From CAYTPI01 sp964439625 (GTDB taxonomy: Bacteria > Chloroflexota > Anaerolineae > Aggregatilineales > UBA3940), in assembly GCA_964439625.1 (NCBI GenBank), contig CAYTPI010000003.1, positions 180,083-244,082 on the forward strand: a DNA stretch of 64,000 nucleotides, read 5' to 3'. Under the pieces are notes generated by a model. That model was given only the letters and a program-made list of their open reading frames with translations, was not told the origin of the DNA and made no database searches. Position numbers and translations under genes: made by a program. This document shows, piece after piece, positions 19,166 through 27,962 of the stretch (positions within the stretch are counted from its first letter, which is position 1; every line of letters begins with the position of its first letter).

Positions 19166-19239
19166 CGGGGCGTAGCGCAGCCCGGTAGCGCGCTTCAATG
19201 GGGTTGAAGAGGTCGTCGGTTCAAATCCGGCCGCCCCGA
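19166..19239 (+). tRNA. tRNA-Pro (anticodon GGG)
   Basis: A full cloverleaf: acceptor arm CGGGGCG/CGCCCCG, D arm GCGC/GCGC, anticodon arm CTTCA/TGAAG with loop ATGGGGT (anticodon GGG), T arm GTCGG/CCGGC with loop TTCAAAT, discriminator A. CCA is not encoded. Confidence 0.95.
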
Positions 19240-19243
19240 CTGG

Positions 19244-19280
19244 AACAGCACAAGGATACTTCTTGTGCTGTTTGATTTTT
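19244..19280 (+). terminator. Intrinsic terminator after tRNA-Pro
   Basis: An 11-bp perfect stem, AACAGCACAAG/CTTGTGCTGTT, with a 7-base loop, followed by TGATTTTT. It begins five bases after the tRNA and would end both the tRNA transcript and read-through from the glycan locus. Confidence 0.9.
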
Positions 19281-19490
19281 AGGGCTTTAGTCCTCCGTTT
19301 GATTGCCTTATTAAGAAGGGATGGGAGCAAGCTCCGTATTGCTTCCGAAGGGGCGTCAGTCAGTATGGATGGATGTTTGACGCTTCACAACTATGATACC
19401 GCTTAGTCTTATGGAAGAATGATTGTTGATGAATCAACGGGCCTATACAATTGGATTATTGATATCTTTAGTTCACTATCGAGCCCCATG

Positions 19491-20837
19491 ATGAGTCGGT
19501 TGCCAATTTTTACCACAATCACCCTGTTGAGTTTGAGCGCATTGGCGTGTAGTGCCTTGCCTTTTAGTGCAAATGGGAACACTGGTAACGTTATACGGCG
19601 TGCAGAAAGCAAGGTCAACATTTCGAGTGTTGATGCAGCATTCGAAGGGCGGATCGCATCAATTGGGCTCGATAGAAACATTTACATCTATCAAACTGAT
19701 GCGCTGACAATCCCTGTAACAACCGATGCAGCGTTGACAAACAGCCGCTTTAATTTTGTCGCCTATGATCATCCAACTTGGTCACCAGGTGGATGGCTAT
19801 CCTATGTGCGCCTCGATCGAATGGAAGATACAGCGATAACTACTATCCTCGCTGAAAGACCAGGTGAAACAGACCCCATCACGGTGCAAGAGGGCGCTTC
19901 AAATTACATCTATGGTTACTGGTCACCCGTGGTTTGCCAAGAAAGCGAAGGATGCGGCGATTTTGCCTACCTGACTGGCGCACGCAGAGGGATTAGTTTG
20001 AATTTGGCCCGCATTAACCCTGACACTGATAATGCAGATGAGCAAGTATTATCCGACGGCAATACAAGTCTATATTACTCGTGGTCACCTGCTGGAGATG
20101 AAATGCTCTGGAACCGTAACAGTAACGAGTTATCAATTTATGATGTTGCTAACGATGAATCGTCGGAAATTTTCAGCATCATTCCAGGCCCATTTCAGGC
20201 TCCAGACTGGTCATCAACAAACCGCTTACTGTACGCCGTGGTAGACGAAGCCGCTGAGGAGATTGTATTGACTGTGTCGGACACATCTGGTGACACAGAG
20301 ATTACTCGATTTGTAGATGGCACCTTTTTCAATTGGTCACCGGATGGTGAGCGCGTTGCGTTCGCAACTGGACTCGACTTCCCACTCAATTCAGTTGCGG
20401 TTATTAATCAGGATGGTAGTGGCGAACGACAGTATAACGAAGTGCCCAACGTGATCGCCTTCTTCTGGTCTCCGGATAGCACTAAGCTGGCCATTGTGGG
20501 TATTGAGGCAACCCCAAATTCCGAGCAAACTGTCAGTACTCTCACCCAGCAGCCACTTCCTGTACGGCTTGTATGGTTTATGGTAGATGTTGAGACAGAA
20601 GCGGTTACGCGTTTAGCTAGTTTCTACGCAACGCCGGAGCAATCGTATTTGTTGAGCTTCTTTGACCAGTATGCCCAGAGCCATCAAGTGTGGTCGCCAG
20701 ACAGCCGCCACATTGTTTATGCTGATGCAGGGCCACAACTTGACAATCCGAACGTGTTTCTGGTTGATACGGAGAACCCAGGCGAAGCGCCTGAGTTGGT
20801 CAATGAGGGTGTATTGGGCGTGTTTAGTTTTGAATGA
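19491..20837 (+). CDS. TolB/WD40-like beta-propeller lipoprotein
   Basis: From the ATG at 19491 the protein opens with MSRLPIF, a hydrophobic stretch and the lipobox LSALAC, a clean lipoprotein signal; the frame also runs back to an ATG at 19419, which would bury it. The mature part repeats WSPxG/WSPDS motifs at about 40-70 residue spacing (PTWSPGG, YSWSPAG, PDWSS, FNWSPDG, FFWSPDS, QVWSPDS), indicating a six-bladed TolB-type propeller. Such proteins usually bind other proteins or glycans at the cell surface. No enzymatic motif is seen. The true partner is unknown. Confidence 0.75.
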   Translation: MSRLPIFTTITLLSLSALACSALPFSANGNTGNVIRRAESKVNISSVDAAFEGRIASIGLDRNIYIYQTDALTIPVTTDAALTNSRFNFVAYDHPTWSPGGWLSYVRLDRMEDTAITTILAERPGETDPITVQEGASNYIYGYWSPVVCQESEGCGDFAYLTGARRGISLNLARINPDTDNADEQVLSDGNTSLYYSWSPAGDEMLWNRNSNELSIYDVANDESSEIFSIIPGPFQAPDWSSTNRLLYAVVDEAAEEIVLTVSDTSGDTEITRFVDGTFFNWSPDGERVAFATGLDFPLNSVAVINQDGSGERQYNEVPNVIAFFWSPDSTKLAIVGIEATPNSEQTVSTLTQQPLPVRLVWFMVDVETEAVTRLASFYATPEQSYLLSFFDQYAQSHQVWSPDSRHIVYADAGPQLDNPNVFLVDTENPGEAPELVNEGVLGVFSFE

Positions 20838-20885
20838 GATGCTATTCGGCAACCGAGGTAGGAAATGGTATAAACGCCGACTGTT

Positions 20886-21386
20886 ATGACGCATTCAAAC
20901 CAGATGAAACATCGCATCGCCCGATTGGTGCAGCGTTTCCCAAACTTCGCAAAGTTTATGACTATGATTTACCGACAAACACGCCCAAAGTTCACTGCCG
21001 GTGTGGTTGGTGTGGTTGTAAACGAACAAAACCAAGTCCTTTTGGTTGAGCATGTGTATCATGCAGATGAACCATGGGGTTTACCCGGTGGGTGGCTGGA
21101 AAGAAATGAACCACCAGCACAAGGCGTTCAGCGTGAAATACTAGAAGAAACTGGAATGGAAGTGGAGATCATTGCGCCCTTGCTGGTGACGCAACGTTAT
21201 TTTCGGCGCGATCATCTGGACATTGCTTATTTATGCAAACCGCGCAGCGACATCACAGAACTTAGCGACGAGCTGCTTGCATTTGAGTGGGTTAACCTAG
21301 CAGATTTAGAACGGGTGAAACCCTTTCACAAAGCAGCTATTCATGCTGCGCAGGCTTTTCAACTCGGGCTTGGTGATCTAAGATAA
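20886..21386 (+). CDS. NUDIX hydrolase
   Basis: A 166-residue protein. The Nudix box is complete: LPGGWLERNEPPAQ, then QREILEETGMEV, with the metal-binding Glu residues in place. It hydrolyses some nucleoside diphosphate linked to another group. About 45 residues precede the fold and include a basic, possibly amphipathic stretch (HRIARLVQRFPNFAKF). The ATG at 20886 is used; there is no clear ribosome site. Substrate cannot be given. Confidence 0.88.
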   Translation: MTHSNQMKHRIARLVQRFPNFAKFMTMIYRQTRPKFTAGVVGVVVNEQNQVLLVEHVYHADEPWGLPGGWLERNEPPAQGVQREILEETGMEVEIIAPLLVTQRYFRRDHLDIAYLCKPRSDITELSDELLAFEWVNLADLERVKPFHKAAIHAAQAFQLGLGDLR

Positions 21387-21441
21387 ACAATTGTTCGTAA
21401 CACTTAAATGAATAGCCAAGTTAGGACAACACAAGTAACTG

Positions 21442-23061
21442 ATGTATAGGCCATTAAAGAATCGCTCTAAGTTAGACCTCCCCATTCTAGAAGTTGCAGG
21501 TCTGACCATGCTCGTCATTGCCGTCATCCTACTGGTAGTGCAAGTTGGTCGTTACAGTCAAGGTCGGCAAGAACTACCCCGTGGGCTTGAGATTGGTGGC
21601 GTGCCAGTCGGCGGTCTGACGCCGATTGAAGCGCAGGCGTATATTGAACAGGTATACAGCAGTCAGATTATTGTGATGTACCGTGATGCAGAAATTCGAC
21701 TAGATCCCGCACAAGTTGCCTTTGAACCAAACACAGAAACGATGCTGGCAAACGCAGCCGGTCAGCAGGTGCAGGAAGACAACTTCTGGGCAGGTTTCTG
21801 GGATTTCATCTGGGGTAGAGAAGCGACGACTGTCACTGCTGAGCTGTCAGCAGACTACTCAGAAGAACTGCTACGACAGTGGATTAGCGATGTCGCTATA
21901 CGCTACGATAGCCCAGCAGTAAGCGCCCAGCCAAGGCTGGACAACTTATCATTCGAAGCTGGTTCTCCGGGGTATACATTAGACCAAGAAGCAGCATTTT
22001 CTGAATTAGACGCCGCTCTGAGACAACCCGTTAACCGAACAGTTTCACTTCCCATAGACGAAGTCACGGCAGACCGCCCCGGTATGGAGACACTTGAGGC
22101 TCTGGTCATTGATTATCTGAACTCAACTGATTTTGGGGGGACTGTATCACTTCATGTCGTTGACTTAGAAACAGGTGAAGAGATGATGGCGAACCTCAAT
22201 ATGGCATCTGGGCAAGCGGTTGATACAGGTTGCCCTATCGTCTATGCCAGTACCAGCACAATGAAAATCGCCATTATGATCGAGTATTTCAGAACGCTTG
22301 ATTTCCTTCCTGAACCTGGTTCCGACCAGTTCAATGTTTTGTGGAACAGCATGGTGAATTCCGGTAATGTTGCCGCCAACTTCATGATCCAAACGATTGG
22401 CTATGGTACGACACAAGGTGTGCCGCTACAGATAACGCAGACAATGGATTATCTTGGTGTAGAAAATTCGTTAATCATGGGCTTATATGACGACCCGACC
22501 AACCCAGAATACTACAGTACGCCAGCGCGAGAAGCATACCGTTCAGGTGAATGCATCAGTACGACACCGGACATCGCAATGCAGACAACTGCCCACGATA
22601 TGGCTTATATGCTCGAAATGATCTATCAATGCGCGAATTACAATGGTGGTGCGCTGATCGCAGCTTATCCTGACGAAATTACGCAAGATGAGTGTCGCTT
22701 GATGTTAGATACCATGGCACAAAATGAATTTGGTGTCTTGGTAATGTCCGGCGTACCTTTCGAGGTACCTGTCGCTCATAAGCATGGCTACACAGTAGAC
22801 ACCGTCAGTGATACAGCAGTTGTTTTTTCACCCAATGGTGACTACGTACAGACGACGTTTATTTGGGGTGGCAGCCTAGAATGGATGGATGCACGCATCA
22901 GCTTCCCCCTAATTCAAGACATCTCAACGGCTGTGTACAATTACTTTAACCCATCTGAGATTGGCACCCCTCGGCGCGGCCTACTTGACTTAGAAAACCC
23001 AACTGCGGAAACCCTGATTGACCCGCCAGCAGAACTGCCCCCATCTCTATTTACTGAATAG
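21442..23061 (+). CDS. Class A beta-lactamase-fold serine hydrolase with N-terminal anchor
   Basis: 539 residues. One helix near residues 18-36 anchors the protein outside the membrane. Residues of about 50-210 resemble the PG_binding_4/VanW-associated domain (LPRGLEIGGVPVGGLTPIEAQAYI). The C-terminal part is a serine hydrolase of the beta-lactamase2 fold: STMK with the nucleophile near residue 272, an SGN triad in MVNSGNVAANFM in the position of SDN, and HKHG in place of KTG. A cell-wall peptidase or esterase role is more likely than antibiotic resistance. Its 3' end overlaps the convergent phosphatase gene by 15 bases. Confidence 0.82.
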   Translation: MYRPLKNRSKLDLPILEVAGLTMLVIAVILLVVQVGRYSQGRQELPRGLEIGGVPVGGLTPIEAQAYIEQVYSSQIIVMYRDAEIRLDPAQVAFEPNTETMLANAAGQQVQEDNFWAGFWDFIWGREATTVTAELSADYSEELLRQWISDVAIRYDSPAVSAQPRLDNLSFEAGSPGYTLDQEAAFSELDAALRQPVNRTVSLPIDEVTADRPGMETLEALVIDYLNSTDFGGTVSLHVVDLETGEEMMANLNMASGQAVDTGCPIVYASTSTMKIAIMIEYFRTLDFLPEPGSDQFNVLWNSMVNSGNVAANFMIQTIGYGTTQGVPLQITQTMDYLGVENSLIMGLYDDPTNPEYYSTPAREAYRSGECISTTPDIAMQTTAHDMAYMLEMIYQCANYNGGALIAAYPDEITQDECRLMLDTMAQNEFGVLVMSGVPFEVPVAHKHGYTVDTVSDTAVVFSPNGDYVQTTFIWGGSLEWMDARISFPLIQDISTAVYNYFNPSEIGTPRRGLLDLENPTAETLIDPPAELPPSLFTE

Positions 23062-24903
23062 TGCTTCAGCCTGTCTCTGTATGACCAGGAGCGTCATGTC
23101 GTCGCTTTGTGGCGCTCCCTGTGTAAAGTCCTCAATTTGGTGCAACACATAGTCAAGTACACTTTTGGCACTGTTATGAGGCGCACGACAAACTGCACGA
23201 TGAAACGCCGAACGTCCCCATTCGGTATGGTCGCGCTGCATCGCCTCGGAAATACCATCTGTATACATGATAAGTGAGTCGCCAGGTTGCAACGTCGCTT
23301 TGCGTTCGGTTAGGGTAATATCATGGATGATACCAGTGGCTAAGCCAGGGCAGACCAATTCTTCGATCTGACCCAATGCTGCACGGTAGATAAACTGGGG
23401 CGGATGTCCAGCGCTCGAATAGTGAAGTTGCCCAGTCTGTGGTTGCCAAATAGCATAAAACACAGTCAGGAACATGTCGCTACGCGAATCGTTAAGAAGC
23501 AAATCATTAAAACGCTCAAGCGTATCACGCGCAGACGTGCGGTTCATAGCAACAGCGCGGATCAGGCTGCGACACATCGCCATAAATAACGCAGCCGGAA
23601 TTCCCTTATCAGTAACGTCAGCCATGACCAACCCCCAGCGCCCATCCTTTAATTTAAAGTAATCATAGAAATCACCGCCAACCTGCTGCGCCGCCTTCCA
23701 GTCTGCCGCGACGTCCCACCCTGGCAATGGCTCAAACCCAGCAGGAATAAACCCTGTTTGAATGGCATGTGCCACGGACAGTTCTTGTTCAAGTCGCTTC
23801 CGCGTCGCATCACTCTCTTTTAAGATGGACGTTTCCAATAGCGTTGCCGTTTGATGTGCGATTCCTCTAAGCAGTTGCTCCCAGCGACTCTTTCCTGATG
23901 AATATAAATCTGGCTTTTCAACCAGTAAAAGGCCTATCGCTTCAGAGAGAGACCACAGTGGGAAACCGATAAGTTGTTTGATCGGGACGAGGCCGCGTAA
24001 GGTACTGGGAATATCAAAAGGGGTTTCTTCCCCTGCTTTAATGGGCTGGTCAGTCACTGAAGCAACGCGCAGAAAAGGATCGTCTTCGATTTTAATCTGG
24101 TCAGCGACTACCCCATCGACAACACCATGCGCGGCTAGAATGTCATAGGCTGTACGATCAGCATTCAAGCGCAGAATTATACAAGTATGGCTGTTTGCGA
24201 GGGTACTTGTCAAAGAAGCGATGAGCTGTATTGCGTTTTCGTCATCAACTTGTGCATTAACTGTTTCGGCAACTTGTAAAAGACCGTTTGTTACCCAGGC
24301 TTCTGCCTGTTGCGCCTCATAAAGTTGAGCGTTTCGAATTGCTACGGCGGCTTGAGCCGCAAATACTTTAGCAACAAGAGCCTCATCGGCGCTTGCCTCA
24401 TCAGTTACTGGTTGGTTTGCTACTAAAAAACCGACCTGTCGGTTGCGGACGACTAAGGGAATGAGTATTCTGGATTGCGCATCCATATTTAGAACTTCGC
24501 GGTACAGGAAGTCAATCACTTGTTCTAGGTCTGGGTCACCCGTATAAGTGAAATGGCTGAGAGGGTACGGCTTGCCGTACAGTTTCACAAGACTCTGTTC
24601 CGTCGTGACTGCTAATTCAAACTGCGACGTATCTTCAGACAACAAGAAGATACTGGCTGCTTCGACGTTCAATACACGGCAAAACCCAGTTACAACCGAG
24701 GACAACACCTGCTTAAGATCGAGATCACTCAAAACGAGTGTGCCAATTTCTTGAACACTATCAATTAAACGTCCGCGTGTATTTTGCTCTGCAGCTTCAA
24801 TTGCATTACGAAGAATTTCACGTTGACGGGCGGCGTAACCGTAGATCGCGACTGTTGTGAGCAGCCAAAGCAGAGCAACAATCGCGAGTGTCACAGGTAT
24901 CAC
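23047..24903 (-). CDS. GAF-domain PP2C/SpoIIE-type serine phosphatase (RsbU-like)
   Basis: A 618-residue protein that starts with GTG one base after the stop of the upstream anti-sigma kinase gene. One N-terminal membrane helix, then two GAF-like regions (about residues 45-195 and 205-355), a short coiled linker and a C-terminal PPM phosphatase: GGDFYDYFKLKDGRWGLVMADVTDKGIPAALFMA has the metal-binding Asp residues, and QSDDMTLLVI closes the site. It should dephosphorylate STAS-domain antagonists and so set the partner switch encoded upstream. The GAF domains would bind an unknown signal. Confidence 0.9.
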   Translation of the reverse strand: MIPVTLAIVALLWLLTTVAIYGYAARQREILRNAIEAAEQNTRGRLIDSVQEIGTLVLSDLDLKQVLSSVVTGFCRVLNVEAASIFLLSEDTSQFELAVTTEQSLVKLYGKPYPLSHFTYTGDPDLEQVIDFLYREVLNMDAQSRILIPLVVRNRQVGFLVANQPVTDEASADEALVAKVFAAQAAVAIRNAQLYEAQQAEAWVTNGLLQVAETVNAQVDDENAIQLIASLTSTLANSHTCIILRLNADRTAYDILAAHGVVDGVVADQIKIEDDPFLRVASVTDQPIKAGEETPFDIPSTLRGLVPIKQLIGFPLWSLSEAIGLLLVEKPDLYSSGKSRWEQLLRGIAHQTATLLETSILKESDATRKRLEQELSVAHAIQTGFIPAGFEPLPGWDVAADWKAAQQVGGDFYDYFKLKDGRWGLVMADVTDKGIPAALFMAMCRSLIRAVAMNRTSARDTLERFNDLLLNDSRSDMFLTVFYAIWQPQTGQLHYSSAGHPPQFIYRAALGQIEELVCPGLATGIIHDITLTERKATLQPGDSLIMYTDGISEAMQRDHTEWGRSAFHRAVCRAPHNSAKSVLDYVLHQIEDFTQGAPQSDDMTLLVIQRQAEALFSK

Positions 24904-24904
24904 G

Positions 24905-25327
24905 TTAGGCGTGCTTGCGCTTAACCATTGTCAGCCGGTTAGTCGGAGGCCCTGGCTCGTATGAGACTTCATCCATGACCGTGTACATCAAATAAACACC
25001 GAGCCCACCGGGTGTACGCTGCTCAATTGGTGCGGTTAGGTCAGGCTGGGGAACCGAATATGGGTCAAACGGCGTACCGTTATCTATTAGCGTGATGATG
25101 AGATCATCCTGTTGAGCCACAATTTCTACTGTGATTTCACCCGTCATCTGCTCGTAAGCATGCTCGATGATATTGGTGGCAGCTTCATCAACGGCAAGTT
25201 TGAGGTAGTAGATGCTCTCATCTGTCATTTTTACTTGAGCTGCAAAGTCAGTCACAAAATGCAGAATCGACCTTAGCTCCTCCATCCGGGCTGTCACCGT
25301 TTTTCTTACAGGCACATTCTGGCTCAT
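24905..25327 (-). CDS. Anti-sigma-factor-type serine kinase (RsbW/HATPase_c_2)
   Basis: A 140-residue GHKL kinase. LAVDEAATNIIEHAY is the N box, LIDNGTPFDPYSVP the G1 box, and PGGLGVYLMYTVMDEVSY the G2 box. In the classic arrangement such a kinase binds a sigma factor or other target and phosphorylates a STAS protein. It lies third in a four-gene operon with two STAS-containing proteins upstream and the phosphatase immediately downstream. No sigma factor is encoded nearby, so its target is open. Confidence 0.9.
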   Translation of the reverse strand: MSQNVPVRKTVTARMEELRSILHFVTDFAAQVKMTDESIYYLKLAVDEAATNIIEHAYEQMTGEITVEIVAQQDDLIITLIDNGTPFDPYSVPQPDLTAPIEQRTPGGLGVYLMYTVMDEVSYEPGPPTNRLTMVKRKHA

Positions 25328-25379
25328 CCTTGCTTTCCCCAGCTTGTATTACTCACCGAGATGCAGCTAAAACAGGTCA

Positions 25380-26168
25380 TTAAGGCAACTTCGCTAGTGT
25401 ATCTAAGGCGGACTGACGGGACGAATGAATGTTGAGAACTGAACGCAAGCCAACCAAGTTAATTACCGTTTCGATACGAGGCGACAGATTACAGAGTAAC
25501 AGTACACCGTCGTTTGCCTGTAAGGATTTCCAGTGTGCAATGATAGTACTTATTGCCCGGCTGACAATGTACGTGGTATCACGTAGATCCAACACTATAT
25601 GATTATACCCATCTTCAACCACCTGCGTAACAATCCTATCCAACCTACGAGTAGCTTCAGAGTCAAGTTTACCGCGTGGTGCGATCACTATGGTCTCAGA
25701 TTCTGCAAGGAAAACAGGGATCGGATAAATATTAAGTTTCGTTAATTGCCTGCTCGGTGTCTTGATCATCTTGAGATGATTCCGACGATTTTGAGAAGAG
25801 AACTGGACAGAGTCCATATAATGATAAATTAACTGAAGGCCAACACCGCCAGGCTCAAGCGTTCGCAGGTCAGGAGGAAAATCATAAGGCATTGACTCTG
25901 TTGGGTTAAACGGGGCGCCCACATCATACAGGTTGATCTCAACCTGCCCCGGCTGCGCAAAGCACTTTAACTCAATTTCACCAGCTCCCTTCAACCCACG
26001 ATAAGCATGATCAATAATGTTGGCACAGGCTTCATCCGTAACTAGTTGACAACGAAAAATATCTTCACCGTCAAAACCGGCATACTCAGCCGCAACCGTC
26101 ACAACATGCACCACCTTGCTTATATTTTCGATTATCGCGGGTACTGTAATGCTATAAAGCTTCATCAT
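25380..26168 (-). CDS. HATPase (RsbW-like)-STAS (RsbV-like) fusion protein
   Basis: About 263 residues from the ATG at 26168, which follows the upstream TGA by one base; the frame stays open to 26273 but that extension lies inside the STAS gene. Residues of about 1-140 form an HATPase_c_2 kinase (TDEACANIIDHAY, DVGAPFNPTE, EPGGVGLQLIYHYMD). Residues of about 160-263 form a STAS domain (APRGKLDSEATRRLDRIV, LDLRDTTYIVSRAIS). The STAS phosphorylation Ser appears kept (YIVS), but the preceding Asp/Asn is Val. Kinase and substrate domains are normally separate proteins, so this chain could phosphorylate itself or its neighbours. Confidence 0.85.
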   Translation of the reverse strand: MMKLYSITVPAIIENISKVVHVVTVAAEYAGFDGEDIFRCQLVTDEACANIIDHAYRGLKGAGEIELKCFAQPGQVEINLYDVGAPFNPTESMPYDFPPDLRTLEPGGVGLQLIYHYMDSVQFSSQNRRNHLKMIKTPSRQLTKLNIYPIPVFLAESETIVIAPRGKLDSEATRRLDRIVTQVVEDGYNHIVLDLRDTTYIVSRAISTIIAHWKSLQANDGVLLLCNLSPRIETVINLVGLRSVLNIHSSRQSALDTLAKLP

Positions 26169-26169
26169 G

Positions 26170-26502
26170 TCAGTTATAGCTGTCTCGTGCCGCTTCACTG
26201 TCAGCATAGATCGCAAACAGCGCAGCCAGACCGGAGACATCAAACACCTCCTGTACGCGGTCTGATAGCCCACTCAGACGTAGGTCGCCACCCTCAGAGC
26301 GCGCATGCTTGAAAGCTGCGACAATCTCGCGGAGACCGGCACTATTAATATATTCGACGGATGAAAGTTCCAAGATGAGGCTGGTTTGGCGGTCAAGTAC
26401 TTGGTTAAATATTTCACGTAGAGCTGGAGCTGTTTCACTATCAACACGCCCCGAGACTTGTATCAATTCGACACCGTCCACATCTTGAATATGTATGTCC
26501 AT
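26170..26502 (-). CDS. STAS-domain anti-sigma factor antagonist (RsbV-like)
   Basis: A 110-residue single STAS domain: GRVDSETAPALREIF at the start and SSVEYINSAGLREIV with the Ser that RsbW-type kinases phosphorylate. AGGA lies seven bases before the ATG. It is the first gene of the partner-switching operon; its TGA is one base from the fusion gene's ATG. It should release the kinase target when unphosphorylated. Confidence 0.9.
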   Translation of the reverse strand: MDIHIQDVDGVELIQVSGRVDSETAPALREIFNQVLDRQTSLILELSSVEYINSAGLREIVAAFKHARSEGGDLRLSGLSDRVQEVFDVSGLAALFAIYADSEAARDSYN

Positions 26503-26600
26503 TCAGCATCCTAAGAGTTACATCTTACCATTAACAACATAATAGCAACTCTCTGTAGCTCCGTAAATAGTGCATCATACCAAGGCTGGCGTGGTTCTAA

Positions 26601-26629
26601 TGTTTTCGCACGGGGTGGTGTGCTACAAT
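26601..26629 (+). promoter_or_regulatory. Possible promoter of the S41 protease pair
   Basis: TACAAT at 26624-26629 preceded by TGC makes an extended -10. TGTTTT at 26601-26606 with a 17-base spacer is only a weak -35. It lies 65 bases before the first protease ATG, in the gap shared with the divergent STAS operon. Confidence 0.35.
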
Positions 26630-26693
26630 CTTTTGGTCATATATTAGTCACGTGACGCGCCAACGCTAAAACGCCCTTTGAGAACCAACAGCT

Positions 26694-27941
26694 ATGCTTT
26701 CTTTCATTAGCAAGTCGCTAGAATCAATTAAAGGTAAGCAGCAGTCGAGTGTGCTTTCTGCCTTGTTACGTGGTGCTGCTGGCGGCCTGGTGTTGGGCGG
26801 CACATTCATCGCAGGTTACTCTTTGCGTGATTATATGGTAGCAGGTTTTTTACCTTGGCAACTCTCAGAACGGACACAGTACGCACTGCTTGCGGAAGCA
26901 GAAGAGCTACTAAACCAGCACTATCTCTTCGACATGCCAGCTTCGGAAGAGTTAGATCGCGGAGCAACAGCAGGAATGGTTGCATCATTAAATGACGAAT
27001 TCACATTTTATGTTGAACCTGAAACTGCCGAGATTGACTCTACAAATTTAGCAGGCGCTTTCGGTGGCATTGGCATCACATTGATGCAGCGGGAAGATGG
27101 TCGGTTTGAAGTTGGCGAAGTATTCCGGGAAAACCCAGCGTTTGAGGCTGGAATTGAGCCTGGAGACATCATTACGGCTGTGGATGGAACGGAAATCATT
27201 CCGAACGAGACGACACTCGATGACCTCGTAGCCCTCATCCGTGGAGAAATTGGAGAAGTCGTTGTGTTGACTGTCGAACGCGGCGGCGACACGCTTGACA
27301 TTGGCATTACGCGGGCTGAAGTGCTCCTTCCTTCAGTTTTTTGGCGAATACTCGAGGAAGATGCGCGGGTTGGTTACATTCAAATATCGCGGTTTACGAG
27401 TCGCGCTCCAGAAGAAACACAGCAAGCAGTATCTGAGTTGTCTGACGCTGGTGCCACTGCCTACATTCTAGATTTACGCGGGAATGGTGGCGGCCTTGTT
27501 GATAGTTCTGTTGGTGTGGTCAGTGAGTTTTTAGACAGCGGCTTGGTGCTGACAGAAGAGCGGTCGAACCGCCCTACCCAACGCTTTAATGCCAGCCGTG
27601 GTGGTAGTGCAACTGAAGAGCCGCTGATAGTGTTGGTAGACTCTGGCACAGCTAGCGCGTCAGAGATCGTGGCGGGAGCGCTTCAAGACCGCGAACGCGC
27701 CATGTTAGTAGGCCAACAAACGTTTGGGAAAGGTTCTGTTCAGTTGATTTTGCCGATGAGTGATGGGTCATCGCTACATGTAACGACGGCGCGCTGGTTT
27801 ACTCCGGACAATAATCCGCTGGATGGCGAAGGGCTAACGCCTGACATCATAATTGAAGTCCCTGATGGTGCAGAGACTGACGTGATACTAGAAGCCGCCC
27901 TCGATGAACTTATATCCATTATGGAAGTGTCAGAAGAGTAA
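26694..27941 (+). CDS. S41 family C-terminal processing protease (copy 1)
   Basis: A 415-residue membrane-anchored periplasmic or extracellular protease. One helix near residues 26-46, then a helical region, a PDZ domain (GGIGITLMQREDGRFEVGEV to VLTVERGG) and the S41 core. Catalytic Ser and Lys lie in SGTASASEIVAGALQDR and GQQTFGKGSVQ; LDLRGNGGG is the conserved oxyanion-side motif. CtpA-type enzymes trim the C-termini of exported proteins. A close paralogue follows after 21 bases. Confidence 0.93.
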   Translation: MLSFISKSLESIKGKQQSSVLSALLRGAAGGLVLGGTFIAGYSLRDYMVAGFLPWQLSERTQYALLAEAEELLNQHYLFDMPASEELDRGATAGMVASLNDEFTFYVEPETAEIDSTNLAGAFGGIGITLMQREDGRFEVGEVFRENPAFEAGIEPGDIITAVDGTEIIPNETTLDDLVALIRGEIGEVVVLTVERGGDTLDIGITRAEVLLPSVFWRILEEDARVGYIQISRFTSRAPEETQQAVSELSDAGATAYILDLRGNGGGLVDSSVGVVSEFLDSGLVLTEERSNRPTQRFNASRGGSATEEPLIVLVDSGTASASEIVAGALQDRERAMLVGQQTFGKGSVQLILPMSDGSSLHVTTARWFTPDNNPLDGEGLTPDIIIEVPDGAETDVILEAALDELISIMEVSEE

Positions 27942-27962
27942 GATAAGTGGAGGTATTGGAAG

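Noticed and set aside
21442..23061. Antibiotic-resistance beta-lactamase
   Set aside because: Although the STMK and KHG motifs fit the fold, the membrane anchor, wall-binding-like N-terminal domain and lack of the Glu166-type loop that I could identify argue for a cell-wall enzyme.
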